From an uncultured Acidobacteriia bacterium (GTDB lineage Bacteria; Acidobacteriota; Terriglobia; Bryobacterales; Bryobacteraceae): a stretch of 64,000 bases of DNA. The notes beneath the pieces were generated by a model. That model saw only the letters and a list, made by a program, of their open reading frames with translations, was not told where the DNA came from and did no database searches. The DNA is taken from contig CAIVVT010000062.1 in NCBI GenBank assembly GCA_903909435.1, positions 1 through 64,000 of the forward strand, in the 5' to 3' direction. The position numbers were made by a program, and so were the translations under genes. Below, one piece after another: positions 17,670 to 29,140 of this stretch (within the stretch, counting starts at the first letter, position 1; every line of letters starts with the position of its first letter).

Positions 17670-18932
17670 TCAGCCCCGTTTCAACCCATTGAATTCGTGC
17701 ACGGCCTCGATCATCGCCACGATGTTATCCACCGGCGTGCCGGCCTGCAGGTTGTGGATCGCGTTGAATACGAACCCACCGCCAGGAGCGAAGATCTCGC
17801 AGCGCCGCAGCACTTCTTCCCGAACATCCTGCGGCCGTCCGAAGGGCAATGTTCGCTGCGTATCTACTCCGCCGCCCCAAAAGACCAGCCGCGAACCATA
17901 TTCCCGTTTCAACTGCACGGGGTCCATCCCGGCGGCCGAACACTGGACCGGGTTGACGACGTCGAATCCGGCTTCGATGAAGCTCTCGTAGAACCGCGCC
18001 ACGCTCCCGCACGAGTGTTTGAACGTCTTCCACTTCGTATTGGCGTGAACCCAATCGTTGACCCGCTTGTAGTAGGGCAACCACAGTTCGCGGAATGCCG
18101 GCACTGAGCAGAAGGCCGAGGTCTGCGTGCCGAAGTCAGTCCCGCAGACATACATTACCTCTACGAAGTTGCCGATTCGATCGTGGATCGCGGCCAGGTT
18201 GCGCAGCGCGAGTTCGCACTGGGCTTCGAACACCTGGTGAATGTAGCCGCGGCGGGAGCGCGTGGAAATGTACCACTCGGTGACGTCGCGAATCCCCTTG
18301 GGATGTTTCAGTGCCGGGGCCGGCACGAGGGCAATGTCCCCGAAGGAAGTGCCGCCAAAGCCGCCGAAAACGGCTCGACCTGTCAAGGCCGCCTGCTGTA
18401 CGCTCCGCTCCAGATAGTCGAGATCCCCGTCGCTGATGAGTCCAAATTCCTCAAGGTTGTCTCTCGGATCCAGGTGCTCGTCATCCAAAGGTGACTGACG
18501 AATGATGGCGTCGAAAAATGCGCTTCCCGTGGGCATTCGACCGCTCGGCGGGGCTGTGAGATCGCCCTCCGGGTAAATCAGAATGCTGCCGTCGGGATCT
18601 TCCGAGGTGTTGAATTCCGCACCGACCAGTACATCCAGGCCGCGGAAATTCCATTCCTTCCAGCGGTCGTTAGCATAGCCGAATTTTGTCTTACGGGGGA
18701 TCACACCCACGACGTCGGCGCCCATGGCGTCCAGCAGATCTGCTTCCAAAAGCCCCAGCATTTGGCAAGGCTCGTGAACCTTGGTGGGTCGCTTCTCCAA
18801 GCCGTAGTAGTCGCGTAGGGCAGCCACGCAGCTCACGTGCATTCCGGTCACGGAGGAACTGCCAAAATCCAGCGGAATCCGATCCGGCTCGTCATGGCGT
18901 AGGGCTGTCAGCACCCGTTCTTTACTGTTCAT
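17670..18932 (-). CDS. uroporphyrinogen decarboxylase-fold methyltransferase-like protein (second of three)
   Basis: A 420-residue protein opening MNSKERVLTALRHDEPDRIPLDFG, typical of COG0407 proteins. HSCGSVARFYESFIEAGFDVVNPVQ and WGGGVDTQRTLPFG are the usual metal-site regions in which His and Cys can bind zinc in MtaA-type methyltransferases. It is divergent from the corrinoid-protein gene. Together with the third UroD-fold protein it probably moves a methyl group between a substrate, the corrinoid protein and an acceptor such as a thiol or tetrahydrofolate. The substrate is unknown. Confidence 0.82.
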   Translation of the reverse strand: MNSKERVLTALRHDEPDRIPLDFGSSSVTGMHVSCVAALRDYYGLEKRPTKVHEPCQMLGLLEADLLDAMGADVVGVIPRKTKFGYANDRWKEWNFRGLDVLVGAEFNTSEDPDGSILIYPEGDLTAPPSGRMPTGSAFFDAIIRQSPLDDEHLDPRDNLEEFGLISDGDLDYLERSVQQAALTGRAVFGGFGGTSFGDIALVPAPALKHPKGIRDVTEWYISTRSRRGYIHQVFEAQCELALRNLAAIHDRIGNFVEVMYVCGTDFGTQTSAFCSVPAFRELWLPYYKRVNDWVHANTKWKTFKHSCGSVARFYESFIEAGFDVVNPVQCSAAGMDPVQLKREYGSRLVFWGGGVDTQRTLPFGRPQDVREEVLRRCEIFAPGGGFVFNAIHNLQAGTPVDNIVAMIEAVHEFNGLKRG

Positions 18933-19207
18933 CGAGAAACTCCGTTACTCCGGAAGGCCGGCGTGGCTGCAAACGACCGCAGTTCGCCTCAGTTTACGTC
19001 TGTCGACGCCCGGCTTGCGTGCTATGGCATCGACGGCGCTGGTTAGCCCACAGCGGAGCCGCATGCAAGCGCGATAGGTTATATATTCAGGTTTCGAGCT
19101 TCGCAGCGGTTCGATGGCAGGCGTTAAGGCACGCGACTGAATCGCCTGCAATATGTAACGGGAGATGCCGGGCTTGGCGCGATACGGGAATTCGGAAGGG
19201 GACGAAC

Positions 19208-19846
19208 ATGGCTAACCTGCAGAGACTATCCAATGCGATTTTGGATGGCGACCAGAAAACTGCGATTGCAGCGACCCGGGAAGCCTTGGCTGATGGGGTT
19301 GAGCCGTTGGAGTTGATCACGAACTGCATGATCCCGGCGATGGACGAGGTCGGGAACCGGTTCGAGTGTGAAGAGTATTTCGTACCGGAGCTTTTGCTCT
19401 CCGGCCGCGCCATGAAGGGCGCGCTGGAACTGCTGCGCCCGCTGCTGACGGCCTCAGGCATTCAACCCGCCGGACGAGTCATCATCGGCACGGTGAAAGG
19501 CGATCTGCACGACATCGGGAAGAACCTGGTAGCCTCGATGCTCGAGGGCGGCGGGTTCGAAGTTCTGGATTTGGGCGCCGACGTCTCGCCGGAACGGTTC
19601 ATCGAGGCCGTGAAGTCGGGCAACGCCAATATCGTCTGTCTGTCGGCTCTACTGACAGTGACCATGCCGGCCATGCGGACCACGATCGAAGCACTGAAGC
19701 TCGCCGGCGTACGGGACCGGGTCAAGATTATGGTGGGCGGCGCGCCCGTTACCGCCCAGTACGCGGCGGAGATTGGTGCCGACGGCTACAGTGAGAACGC
19801 GAGCGGAGCGGTGGCGTTGGCGCGTACGCTTGTCAAAGCCGGTTAG
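19208..19846 (+). CDS. corrinoid (B12-binding) methyltransferase protein
   Basis: A 212-residue protein from ATG 19208, preceded by GGAAGGGGA. It has the two-domain plan of MtaC/MtbC/MttC corrinoid proteins: a helical cap (residues ~5-85, CMIPAMDEVGNRFECEEYFVPELLLS) and a Rossmann-type cobalamin domain. The base-off motif DxHxxG is GDLHDIGKN (Asp99, His101, Gly104). The cofactor's Co(I)/methyl-Co(III) shuttle would carry a methyl group between UroD-fold partners encoded on both sides. No corrinoid reductive activator gene is seen nearby. Confidence 0.92.
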   Translation: MANLQRLSNAILDGDQKTAIAATREALADGVEPLELITNCMIPAMDEVGNRFECEEYFVPELLLSGRAMKGALELLRPLLTASGIQPAGRVIIGTVKGDLHDIGKNLVASMLEGGGFEVLDLGADVSPERFIEAVKSGNANIVCLSALLTVTMPAMRTTIEALKLAGVRDRVKIMVGGAPVTAQYAAEIGADGYSENASGAVALARTLVKAG

Positions 19847-19932
19847 TCCGAATGCGCTGAGCGCGGACTCAATATCGATACGGCCGATCTCGTCCGCAAG
19901 GAAAACCATCCTGATGGGTCGAGCAAGTCGCC

Positions 19933-21063
19933 TTGACTCTGCCGCATTGGGCCTTGCTTGACGAACTCCGTTACTTGGAACAGGGGGACTCGGTGGACAG
20001 ACAGTTCTACTTGGATCTGGCGGCGCGCGGCTTGCGGATGCCGATTGGAGCAGACCTCGTGCTGCGCGAACAGCCGGATCCCGAGGCGATTCTCCTGGAC
20101 GCCGGGCGGCTCGGCAATGTCGTCGAGGCGACGGCACGGCGTTACCATACGCCGCTTGCGTTTCCGCTCATGGACCTGCGCTTGGAGAAGGCCGATTTGC
20201 TCGAATTCGCCGGTGTCCCCGAAAGCGAGATCGACCAGTTCCATTTCATCGAGCCTCCCTCGGAGCGGTTTGCAGCCGATCTGATCGCGGCCTCCGCACG
20301 TCCGTTTTCCAGGCGGATTCAGGCCAATCAGGGAGCGGTCCGGTACATCGCCGAGCGGACCGAACTGGTGCCCGTCGGAATGCTGATCGGCCCCTTCTCG
20401 CTGATGACGAAGCTCATCGCAGACCCGATCGTGCCAGTGGCGATGGCTGGCTCCGGCGTCACCGCCGCCGAGGACAAGGGCGTCTGCATGGTTGAGCGCT
20501 GCCTGCAGATGGCGCTGGCCACCGTTTTGCGTTCCGCCGAGGCGCAGATCGCGGCCGGTGCGAAGGCAATTATCATGTGCGAGCCGGCGGCTAACACGGT
20601 GTACCTCTCCCCGCGCCAGTTGCGCGGCGGCTCGGACATCTTCGAGCGTTTCGTGCTGGTGCCTGGCCGCCGCGTGCGCGATCTACTTGAACAACATGGC
20701 GTCGATTTGATCTTCCACGATTGCGGCGAACTGCTCACGGAAATGGTGCAGCAATTCGCGGAGGACCTGCGTCCGGCCGTGCTCAGCCTGGGCAGCAGCC
20801 GGAAGCTGTGGGAAGACGCGGCCGTCGTTCCCAAGGACATCGTGCTTTACGGCAATCTGCCGACGAAGACGTTCTACTCGGACTCCGCCATGCCGCTGGA
20901 GGAAGTGCGGCGGCTCGCGGCGGACCTTTCCGCCCGGATGGCCGCCTGCGGCCACCCGCACATCCTCGGCTCGGAATGCGATGTACTGCACGTGCCGGAA
21001 GCTGCCGCGACCATTCGCCGCAAGGTGGTGGCGATGCTCGAAGCCGGTGAGACGGCCCTGTAG
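19933..21063 (+). CDS. uroporphyrinogen decarboxylase-fold methyltransferase-like protein (third of three)
   Basis: A 376-residue protein. The frame begins with TTG 19933 (MTLPHWALLDELRYLEQ), 86 bases after the corrinoid gene on the same strand, so they are likely co-transcribed. It has FHDCGELLTEMVQQFAEDLRPAVLSLG, LYGNLPTKTFYS and HILGSECDVLHVPEAA, matching the substrate- and zinc-site regions of the MtaA/UroD family. It lacks the arginine-rich opening of true HemE. The start codon is uncertain because TTG has no strong RBS. Confidence 0.82.
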   Translation: MTLPHWALLDELRYLEQGDSVDRQFYLDLAARGLRMPIGADLVLREQPDPEAILLDAGRLGNVVEATARRYHTPLAFPLMDLRLEKADLLEFAGVPESEIDQFHFIEPPSERFAADLIAASARPFSRRIQANQGAVRYIAERTELVPVGMLIGPFSLMTKLIADPIVPVAMAGSGVTAAEDKGVCMVERCLQMALATVLRSAEAQIAAGAKAIIMCEPAANTVYLSPRQLRGGSDIFERFVLVPGRRVRDLLEQHGVDLIFHDCGELLTEMVQQFAEDLRPAVLSLGSSRKLWEDAAVVPKDIVLYGNLPTKTFYSDSAMPLEEVRRLAADLSARMAACGHPHILGSECDVLHVPEAAATIRRKVVAMLEAGETAL

Positions 21064-21079
21064 CTTCTTCGTCGCCTCG

Positions 21080-22354
21080 CTATTCGATCACCGCTTGCGA
21101 CACGGCGTTGTCGAAGTCGTACTGCTGGGCGCGCCCCGGCGTCTGGACGAAAATGATCGCGACCATCTGTTCTTTCCGGTTCACCCACCAGTACGTGCCG
21201 AACGCCCCGTCCCAGCCGTAGCTGCCGTTCGGCTTGCGCATACGAGCTTCCGCCGCGTTCAGAATCACCTCACCGCCGAGTCCGAAACCTACGCCCTTCG
21301 AAGGACGCCCGCTCTGACCCAGGAAGAGATCGCCAACGTTGTTGCTCAGCATCAGATCCACGGTCCAAGGACTCAGAATCCGTTTGCCGTTCAACTGCCC
21401 GCCGTTACACAGCATCTGCGCGAATTGAAAATAGTCGGCCACGGTCGAGACCAGTCCGCCAGCGCCGGAGAAGTAGGTCGGCGTTCCGATAACCAGCGGA
21501 TTGGCCGGCTTCTCGAGTCCCTTTTCGGTGTGGCTGTAAATGGTCGCCAACCGTGACTGGTCCTTCTCGGGGACGTTGAAGAACGTATCGTTCATGCCCA
21601 GCGGCTGGAACAGGCGCGTGCGCAGGAACTCGTCGAAGGTCAGTCCCGAAACGATCTCCACAATCCGCCCTAGCGTGTCGAACGCCGCCAGGCCGCTGTA
21701 ACGCCAGCGTGTGCCTGGCTGAAAATCGAGCGGCAGCGCGGCAATGCGGGGGATGAAGTCGGCCAGCGTATCGGTGGGCTTCCGTGCCCGGAAGAGCTTC
21801 ATAAACTCCGCGGCTGATGGCCCGCCGCTAGCGAGGCCGGAGGTGTGCGTCAACAGATCGACGATCGTGAACTCACGATCCGCGGGAACTGTGTAGGTCT
21901 TTTCCGCAGTGGACGGACGGTCAGCCATGGGCTCCGGCAGGCGCTCCACCTCCACCGTCACCCGCGCGTTCTTGAACTCGGGGATGTACTTCGCGACCGG
22001 ATCGGTGAGCTTCAGCTTGCCCTCTTCCATCAGCATCAGCACGGCCACCGCGGTCACGGGCTTCGAGGACGAAGCCAGCTTGAAGAGCGTGTCCTTCGCC
22101 ATCGGCTGCTTTGAGTCGAGGTCCATCACGCCGATCGCTTCGTGCTGGACCACGCTGCCGCGCCGGGCGACCAGGGTCACCGCGCCGGCAAGTTCCTTGG
22201 CCTCAACGCGTCGCACCACCGCTTCGCGCACCCGCTGCAGCCGTTCGCTGGAAATCCCGACATCCTCGGGTTTCGCGGTCGGAAGCGATGCGGCGCTGAG
22301 GCGTACCAAAGTAATCGCAGTGATTGCTGCGGCGATGAACTGAGCTCGAGTCAT
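21080..22354 (-). CDS. secreted serine hydrolase (class C beta-lactamase family)
   Basis: A 424-residue protein from ATG 22354 with a signal peptide (MTRAQFIAAAITAITLVRLSA split at residues ~1-21). The SxxK motif is SSSK in TLFKLASSSKPVTAVAV, and the second motif is YSG in RWRYSGLAAFDTLG. GYSWDGAFGTYWW-like residues near the C-terminus (YGWDGAFGTYWWVN) are typical of the EstB/beta-lactamase-related esterases. It probably hydrolyses esters or peptides in the periplasm rather than conferring resistance. It converges with the UroD-fold gene 16 bases away. Confidence 0.88.
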   Translation of the reverse strand: MTRAQFIAAAITAITLVRLSAASLPTAKPEDVGISSERLQRVREAVVRRVEAKELAGAVTLVARRGSVVQHEAIGVMDLDSKQPMAKDTLFKLASSSKPVTAVAVLMLMEEGKLKLTDPVAKYIPEFKNARVTVEVERLPEPMADRPSTAEKTYTVPADREFTIVDLLTHTSGLASGGPSAAEFMKLFRARKPTDTLADFIPRIAALPLDFQPGTRWRYSGLAAFDTLGRIVEIVSGLTFDEFLRTRLFQPLGMNDTFFNVPEKDQSRLATIYSHTEKGLEKPANPLVIGTPTYFSGAGGLVSTVADYFQFAQMLCNGGQLNGKRILSPWTVDLMLSNNVGDLFLGQSGRPSKGVGFGLGGEVILNAAEARMRKPNGSYGWDGAFGTYWWVNRKEQMVAIIFVQTPGRAQQYDFDNAVSQAVIE

Positions 22355-22808
22355 GCGGGCTGTCTCCTGTTGGCGGGTAAGCGATGGAAGCAACCCCGAG
22401 AATACAGCCGCCCGGCGCGTGGTGCAATCCAGAGCACGCCGGCATCGTGGTTCTTCAGAATCTGGAGGTCGCGCTGAATGAGTCTGCGACCGTCAGTATT
22501 TGGCTACCACTTGCGGGAGTGACGCCACACGCCGAAGTTCGGATGGTAAGAGAGCAACTCCATTTGCCCCGGCACTTCCCGCAGAGCTGCTTGGCGAATA
22601 TGCGTACGTCGGCCTGGAGCGCAAGCTATTGAAGGTGACGTCCGATATTGTGGTCGAGCCATCGGTTAGGTCCGCCAAGACTCCACGTGATGTATATTTA
22701 GCACGGCGCGCCAAGGGAGTCTGCCATCAGTCATTGGCGGTCTAACCGAATTCTCATGACAAGGGTGGCAGGAGGCTGAGTAGCGACCCGCGCGAGTAGC
22801 AGGCGCGC
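22355..22808. other. gene-poor stretch, one doubtful short frame
   Basis: Between the serine hydrolase start and the receiver gene end I find no confident gene. A plus-strand frame ending at 22745 (about 80 codons from a TTG at 22500) contains PAELLGEYAYVGLERKLLKV and has moderately gene-like codon use. It could be a small protein or a gene remnant. Confidence 0.35.
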
Positions 22809-23207
22809 TTACGCTGGACGGGCCACGCTGCTCATCCCCGCGTGACGCCGCAAAATCTGCGGCAGGTTGAGGGAGAAGGCCGAGCGGGCAAGCACCATAT
22901 CCGCGCCAGCGTTCTGGGCCTGCATCTTCAGTTCGCCCTGGATGTGAGAGACGAAAGCGACGACGCTGACGTTCTTCAACTCCGGTTTCGACCGCAGGAC
23001 TTCTATCAGCGGAACCGGCTGCAGCGAATTGCAGTTGAGGTCGATGACGATCATCGAGGGCAATTCAGCCAATGCCTTTTCGACCAGGTCAGTCCCAGAC
23101 TTGAGAAACTCCGCAACCATGCCGGCGCGCCTGGCTGCATCGTTGATTTTGACGATGAAGAAGAGATCGTCAACGACCGCGAGAATCTTTCTCGGGTTCT
23201 GGTTCAT
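22809..23207 (-). CDS. stand-alone receiver-like protein
   Basis: A 132-residue protein from ATG 23207 (MNQNPRKILAVVDDLFF). It has the fold pattern of a response-regulator receiver: an acidic start (VVDD), the strand MIVIDLNC with the likely phospho-Asp, and VSVVAFVSHIQ in the Thr/Ser switch region. The usual Lys near the end appears replaced (ADMVLARSAF), so phosphorylation switching may be altered. No output domain and no adjacent kinase are present. Confidence 0.75.
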   Translation of the reverse strand: MNQNPRKILAVVDDLFFIVKINDAARRAGMVAEFLKSGTDLVEKALAELPSMIVIDLNCNSLQPVPLIEVLRSKPELKNVSVVAFVSHIQGELKMQAQNAGADMVLARSAFSLNLPQILRRHAGMSSVARPA

Positions 23208-23662
23208 AAACCACAATCCTGTCTAATTGTTTCAAACATTCGAAGCGATCCGTAGGCGATATCTTCAGGCTCAGACCTGTACATGAGTTCCTACGATCGG
23301 GGGGTTGCCTTAATTCTATTCGTCCCGAGAGCGGCTCGCAAGCCCCTGACTCCCGGCTGGCGAGCGTGGCCGTGCAAACCAGTACAGGCGGGTGCACCGG
23401 GATGTGCTCAATTCAGGATGAATGGAACCGACAATACGATGCTTCAAAGTCAGAACGATCATGCATCCCAGATGCCGACTCAGTTGGGAGGAATGGAAGG
23501 CCGGAATGCACCGTCATCGGACCCCACTCCAGAACAGAGTGACCCGTTCGATCTCCACCTGCAGCGCTTATTAAGCGGTTTCGTCGCCTGAGATTTGGGC
23601 GGGACCTGGAAGCCCCGCCCGTGCTGGACCGTAGCCCTCAAGCGACCCGCCTCTTTGTCGCG
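23208..23662. other. gene-poor stretch between receiver and metY
   Basis: This stretch holds the receiver promoter side and the metY 3' side. A plus-strand frame from ATG 23418 to 23591 could encode a 57-residue polar peptide ending DPFDLHLQRLLSGFVA, but nothing else supports it. A GC hairpin lies at 23597-23620. Confidence 0.35.
23597..23620 (-). terminator. GC-rich hairpin after metY
   Basis: GGGCGGG pairs with CCCGCCC around a 10-base loop, 43 bases beyond the metY stop. There is no U-run, so this is a weak terminator candidate. Confidence 0.35.
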
Positions 23663-24976
<1,314 letters not shown>

Positions 24977-25065
24977 CTACAAAGAAAATGGTATTTGTTC
25001 AACCAGAGTTTGCGGGGAATGGTTAAACGCTGGTGGAGGCGCGACTGCGATATGCTCAACCGAAC

Positions 25066-27546
25066 ATGAATCGACGCTGTTTCTTGACGACTCTCCCCGC
25101 TCTGCCGCCAGCTATGGCCGCCGCCGCCACCGCTCCAAAAACGGAGGCCCCGGCCCCGGCGCTGCAGCTTTGGTACCGCCAACCTGCGCAACAGTGGGTA
25201 GATTCGCTGCCGGTCGGCAATGGGCGATTGGGCGCCATGGTGATGGGCGCGGTCGGCGAGGAGCGGATCTTCCTCAACGAGGACACACTCTGGTCGGGCT
25301 ATCCCACGGACGGCAACGAGCCGCATGGCCCCGAGAATCTCAAAGCAGTCCGCAAGCTGGTGCTGGAGCAAAGAGACTACGCCGGCGCGGACGCGGCCTG
25401 CCGCAAACTGCAGGGCCCGTACACCCAAAGCTATCAGCCCTTGGGTGAGCTGAAGCTTAGCTTCGACGACCCGGGGAGTACCCAGGACTACAGGCGCGAA
25501 CTGGACCTCGACACGGCAATCTGTACCACCGCTTATCGCGTGGGTTCCACACGTATCACCCGCGAGGTGCTTGCCTCGTTGCCCGATCAAGTGATCGCAA
25601 TTCACATCCAGGCGCAGGGCAGTCAACATCTCAACCTGAGTGTCGGCCTAAGCAGCCTGTTCAAGGACTTCACGGTTGAGCCCGACGGAGGCATGCGGCT
25701 CCGCATGCGTGCGAAAGCGCCTTTCCATGCGGAACCCAACTACGTCGATTCCAAGAATCCAATTCTGTACGACGACGCCGACGGCAAAGGCATGCGCTGC
25801 GAGGCGCTAGTTGAGGTCAGAATCGAAGGCGGGACCGTCAAGGCGGCGAGCGCGACTCTACGAATCGAAAACGCCGCTGCGGTCGTGCTGCTTGTCGCGG
25901 CCGGAACCGGATTTCGGGGATATGACAAGCTGCCGGACCTGAGCGCGGATGAGATTCACGCCCGCTGCTCAAAGACGCTGGACAACTTGTCCGGCAGGAA
26001 GTGGGCGCAAATTAGTCAAGCGCACGTCGCCGATCACCAGAAGCTCTTCCGGCGCGTCGATTTGCAGCTCGGCGCCGCTTCGGATGCCGCGAAACTCCCG
26101 ACCGACGAACGGCTGATGAGCTACGCCAGGCAGCCCGACCCGTCGCTGGCGGCCCTGTATTTCCAGTACGGGCGTTACCTGCTGATCGCCAGTTCCAGGC
26201 CCCACACCCAGGCCGCCAATCTCCAGGGCGTCTGGAGCGATAACCTACGCCCGCCTTGGAGCGCGAACTACACGACCAATATCAACGTGCAGATGAACTA
26301 CTGGCTGGCGGAGACCTGCAATCTGGCGGACTGCCACGAGCCGATGTTCGATCTCATCGAAGACTTGAGCCACACCGGCGCGAGAACCGCAAAGACGCTT
26401 TACAACGCGCCTGGCTGGGTGGTGCATCACAACTCCGACCTCTGGCGCGCCTCGAATCCAGTGGGCGAACATAACGGCGATGCGCGCTGGGCCAATTGGG
26501 CGATGGCCGGGCCGTGGCTGTGCGAGCATCTGTGGGAGCACTACGCCTTCTCAGGCGATGTCGAGTTTCTGCGGCAGCGTGCCTGGCCGCTGATGAAGGG
26601 TGCGGCGGAGTTCATACTTGGCTGGCTGGTGGATGACGGCGCCGGCCTGCTGACGACCTGCCCGTCGGAGTCGCCAGAGAATGGATTCACGACGAAAGAC
26701 GGCAAAAACGCCTCGACCACGGCCGGCTGCACCATGGATCTGGCGTTGATTCTGGAGCTGTTCAAGAACTGCATCACGGCCTCGAAAACGCTTGGCACCG
26801 ATGCCGACTTCGCCGAAAAGCTGTGGGCGACGCTGAAGCGCTTGCCGACCTTCAAGAAAGGCAGCCAGGGTCAACTGCTGGAGTGGACGGAGGAATTCCC
26901 CGAGCCGGAACCCGGTCATCGCCACATGTCGCACTTGTACGGCGCCTATCCGTCGGCGGTATTCAATTGGAAGCGGACGCCCGAGTGGATGGAGGCGGTG
27001 AGGGCGTCGCTCGAACTGCGGCTGAAGTCCGGCGGCGGATACACCGGTTGGAGCGCGGCCTGGATCGTCAATCTGCGGGCCCGCCTGCGGGACGGTGAGA
27101 AGGCTGGCGAAGCCGTCTCGAAACTACTGACGCAGAGCACGCATAAGAACCTGTTCGACACTCACCCGGCTGGACCGGGAAAGTACATCTTCCAGATCGA
27201 CGGGAACTTCGGCGGACCGGCGGGAATTGCCGAGATGCTGCTGCAGAGCCACGACGGCGAGGTGTCGCTGCTGCCTGCCCTGCCCAAGGAATGGACCGAC
27301 GGGTCGTTCAAGGGCTTGCGGGCTCGCGGCGGGCTCACGGTCGCCGTGGAGTGGAAGGACGGTAAGGCGGTGAGCGCGGAGTTGGTCGCCTCCCTTCCGG
27401 GGCAGTCCACCCTGCGCCCGCCCAAGGGCCAGCGGATCTCAGCCCTGCGTTTGGGCGCGGCCAAGGCACCGGCGAAGACGAACGCGAACGGCACCGTCAC
27501 TTTCAAGCTGGAGCCCGGCGAGGTTTTGAAGGTCCAGCTCGCTTAG
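25066..27546 (+). CDS. GH95 family glycoside hydrolase (alpha-L-fucosidase/galactosidase type)
   Basis: An 826-residue enzyme from ATG 25066, giving a Tat-like signal ([20 protein letters not shown]). The N-terminal beta domain opens [26 protein letters not shown]. The (alpha/alpha)6 catalytic part contains [16 protein letters not shown] with the paired Asn residues and [10 protein letters not shown] with the likely acid Glu. [11 protein letters not shown] and [16 protein letters not shown] follow. The family hydrolyses alpha-1,2-L-fucosides or alpha-L-galactosides of plant and host glycans. Length fits the family (~780-830). Confidence 0.93.
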   Translation: MNRRCFLTTLPALPPAMAAAATAPKTEAPAPALQLWYRQPAQQWVDSLPVGNGRLGAMVMGAVGEERIFLNEDTLWSGYPTDGNEPHGPENLKAVRKLVLEQRDYAGADAACRKLQGPYTQSYQPLGELKLSFDDPGSTQDYRRELDLDTAICTTAYRVGSTRITREVLASLPDQVIAIHIQAQGSQHLNLSVGLSSLFKDFTVEPDGGMRLRMRAKAPFHAEPNYVDSKNPILYDDADGKGMRCEALVEVRIEGGTVKAASATLRIENAAAVVLLVAAGTGFRGYDKLPDLSADEIHARCSKTLDNLSGRKWAQISQAHVADHQKLFRRVDLQLGAASDAAKLPTDERLMSYARQPDPSLAALYFQYGRYLLIASSRPHTQAANLQGVWSDNLRPPWSANYTTNINVQMNYWLAETCNLADCHEPMFDLIEDLSHTGARTAKTLYNAPGWVVHHNSDLWRASNPVGEHNGDARWANWAMAGPWLCEHLWEHYAFSGDVEFLRQRAWPLMKGAAEFILGWLVDDGAGLLTTCPSESPENGFTTKDGKNASTTAGCTMDLALILELFKNCITASKTLGTDADFAEKLWATLKRLPTFKKGSQGQLLEWTEEFPEPEPGHRHMSHLYGAYPSAVFNWKRTPEWMEAVRASLELRLKSGGGYTGWSAAWIVNLRARLRDGEKAGEAVSKLLTQSTHKNLFDTHPAGPGKYIFQIDGNFGGPAGIAEMLLQSHDGEVSLLPALPKEWTDGSFKGLRARGGLTVAVEWKDGKAVSAELVASLPGQSTLRPPKGQRISALRLGAAKAPAKTNANGTVTFKLEPGEVLKVQLA

Positions 27547-27662
27547 CGGGCAAGTCATTTCCATTCCTATACTTACGGGCGCGGCGTGAGCGCGCATCCA
27601 CAATTGCGTTTGGTGCGTGTGAACCATTCCAGACGGTGGTGCGTAGTTACTAGGTAAGCGCT

Positions 27663-28931
27663 ATGACTCCCCTCTCGTCTGCAGGTTCCGCCGCGAACAG
27701 GCCGCTGGTGATCGCCCTGTTCGTCGCAAGTTGCCTTCTATCCGTCGTTTCCTGGTACACCACCGAGCAGGGCATGGCGCTCTACCTGTCGCCCTGGTTT
27801 GCGGTGCTGGCCTCGCTGGGCATTCAGATTTCACTCGTCATGGTGGCCTGGCTGATCGGCTTCTCGAAGGCGAAGCGGGGCTTGCTGATCGCCGTGTACG
27901 CCATCACGGCTTTGGTCTCCATCGCCTTTTCCTACGTGAGCCTCTATACCTGGTTCTCCGAACGGGAACGACCCGCCATAGTCCAGCGCGGCTTGTACGA
28001 CCGCTTATCCGCAGTCGCGACGCAGACCGATGAACTACTGCAGGCTGCTATCGGCGAGGGCAAGCGGCACGTGCTTGCGCTGCAGGAGATGACCGAGGCA
28101 GAGAAGGCCCACGGCTACATCTCGCGGGCTCAGGATTCGGACCCCTATCTCGCCACCGTCCGCGAGGCCGTTGCTAAAGAAGCGCAGTCGCTTGGGGCGG
28201 GCTACAAAGAGGGCTCTGGCCTGGGACCGCGCTACACGGCTTTCGACCGTTACCAGAAGCTAACCCGCGAGTCTCTGGCCCAGATCGAACAGGCGCGCGG
28301 CGCGATGGCTGCGTTCCGCTCGAATACGAAGCCCAACGAGTCCTCAGATAAGCAGCTCAAGAGCTTCCGCGAGGCCTATGACCAGATCCCATGGGCCGAG
28401 GTAGAGAAGACAACCCACAGCGGCAAACTGGTGCGGCCCGAATTGCCTTCGTTCGCGGACAACGTGGACAAGACCGCTAGCCAGCAGGAGGATCTGATGG
28501 TCGCGTTCACCGAATTGACCACAAACCCCGGAGGCCGCCACATCTTCTCGCTTGCGTTGGCGGCATTTATCGACATCGTCGTGTTCCTGCTGGCGTATTC
28601 TTCGGGCCCGTATTTCTTCGGCGCTCCGGAGCAGCGTTGGTGCGAAGCGGGCGCGACGCTCGACTCGCTGCAATCGCCGCTCTTCGTGCGCGGCTTCTTG
28701 AATAAGCTTCGCCCCGGCCGGCAGGGCATGCCGAGGGTGGACTTCGAGGGGCTCACGGGGGGCGAGCAGCAACTCTGCATGATGCTGGTAGCGAAGGGTC
28801 TGGCCGCTGTCCTGGAGGAGTCGGGCAAGAGCTACTACCTGCTGGATTCCGCCACCCACGAATCGCTGCTCGACACGATGGCGGGCGGCAACTTCACACT
28901 AAAAGCTACGCCGCGAAGCAATCCCGCCTAG
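27663..28931 (+). CDS. membrane protein of unknown function
   Basis: A 422-residue protein with three to four N-terminal membrane spans (residues ~14-95, including VIALFVASCLLSVVSWY and IAVYAITALVSIAFSYV). A long charged helical region follows (~100-290, probably periplasmic or coiled coil). Another span lies at about 297-318 (FSLALAAFIDIVVFLLAY), then a soluble C-terminal part with LTGGEQQLCMMLVAKGLAAVLEESGKSYYLL. I do not recognise the family. It is bounded by the GH95 gene and the hybrid kinase, on the same strand but with 100-200 base gaps. Confidence 0.75.
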   Translation: MTPLSSAGSAANRPLVIALFVASCLLSVVSWYTTEQGMALYLSPWFAVLASLGIQISLVMVAWLIGFSKAKRGLLIAVYAITALVSIAFSYVSLYTWFSERERPAIVQRGLYDRLSAVATQTDELLQAAIGEGKRHVLALQEMTEAEKAHGYISRAQDSDPYLATVREAVAKEAQSLGAGYKEGSGLGPRYTAFDRYQKLTRESLAQIEQARGAMAAFRSNTKPNESSDKQLKSFREAYDQIPWAEVEKTTHSGKLVRPELPSFADNVDKTASQQEDLMVAFTELTTNPGGRHIFSLALAAFIDIVVFLLAYSSGPYFFGAPEQRWCEAGATLDSLQSPLFVRGFLNKLRPGRQGMPRVDFEGLTGGEQQLCMMLVAKGLAAVLEESGKSYYLLDSATHESLLDTMAGGNFTLKATPRSNPA

Positions 28932-29140
28932 ACAACGCTCTCAGGCCCCAGCACTGGTGATGGCAGTTTCGCCAGTTAGCTGTCCCGCACCCCGGCTGGC
29001 AGGTCAGCGCCGCGGCGTGTTGAACATGCGGGCCTGAATTGTTTTTAATCCGACGAAGCGGTCGGAAAGACCTGCGGATACGCCATTTCGGCGGCGCAAG
29101 TAACGTAGAATCACAGTGGCATTTGTTTCAATGTCAGACC

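Noticed and set aside
18933-19207. Possible cobalamin riboswitch before the corrinoid gene
   Set aside because: I looked for the B12-box and the GCCACTG-type core on both strands and did not find them.
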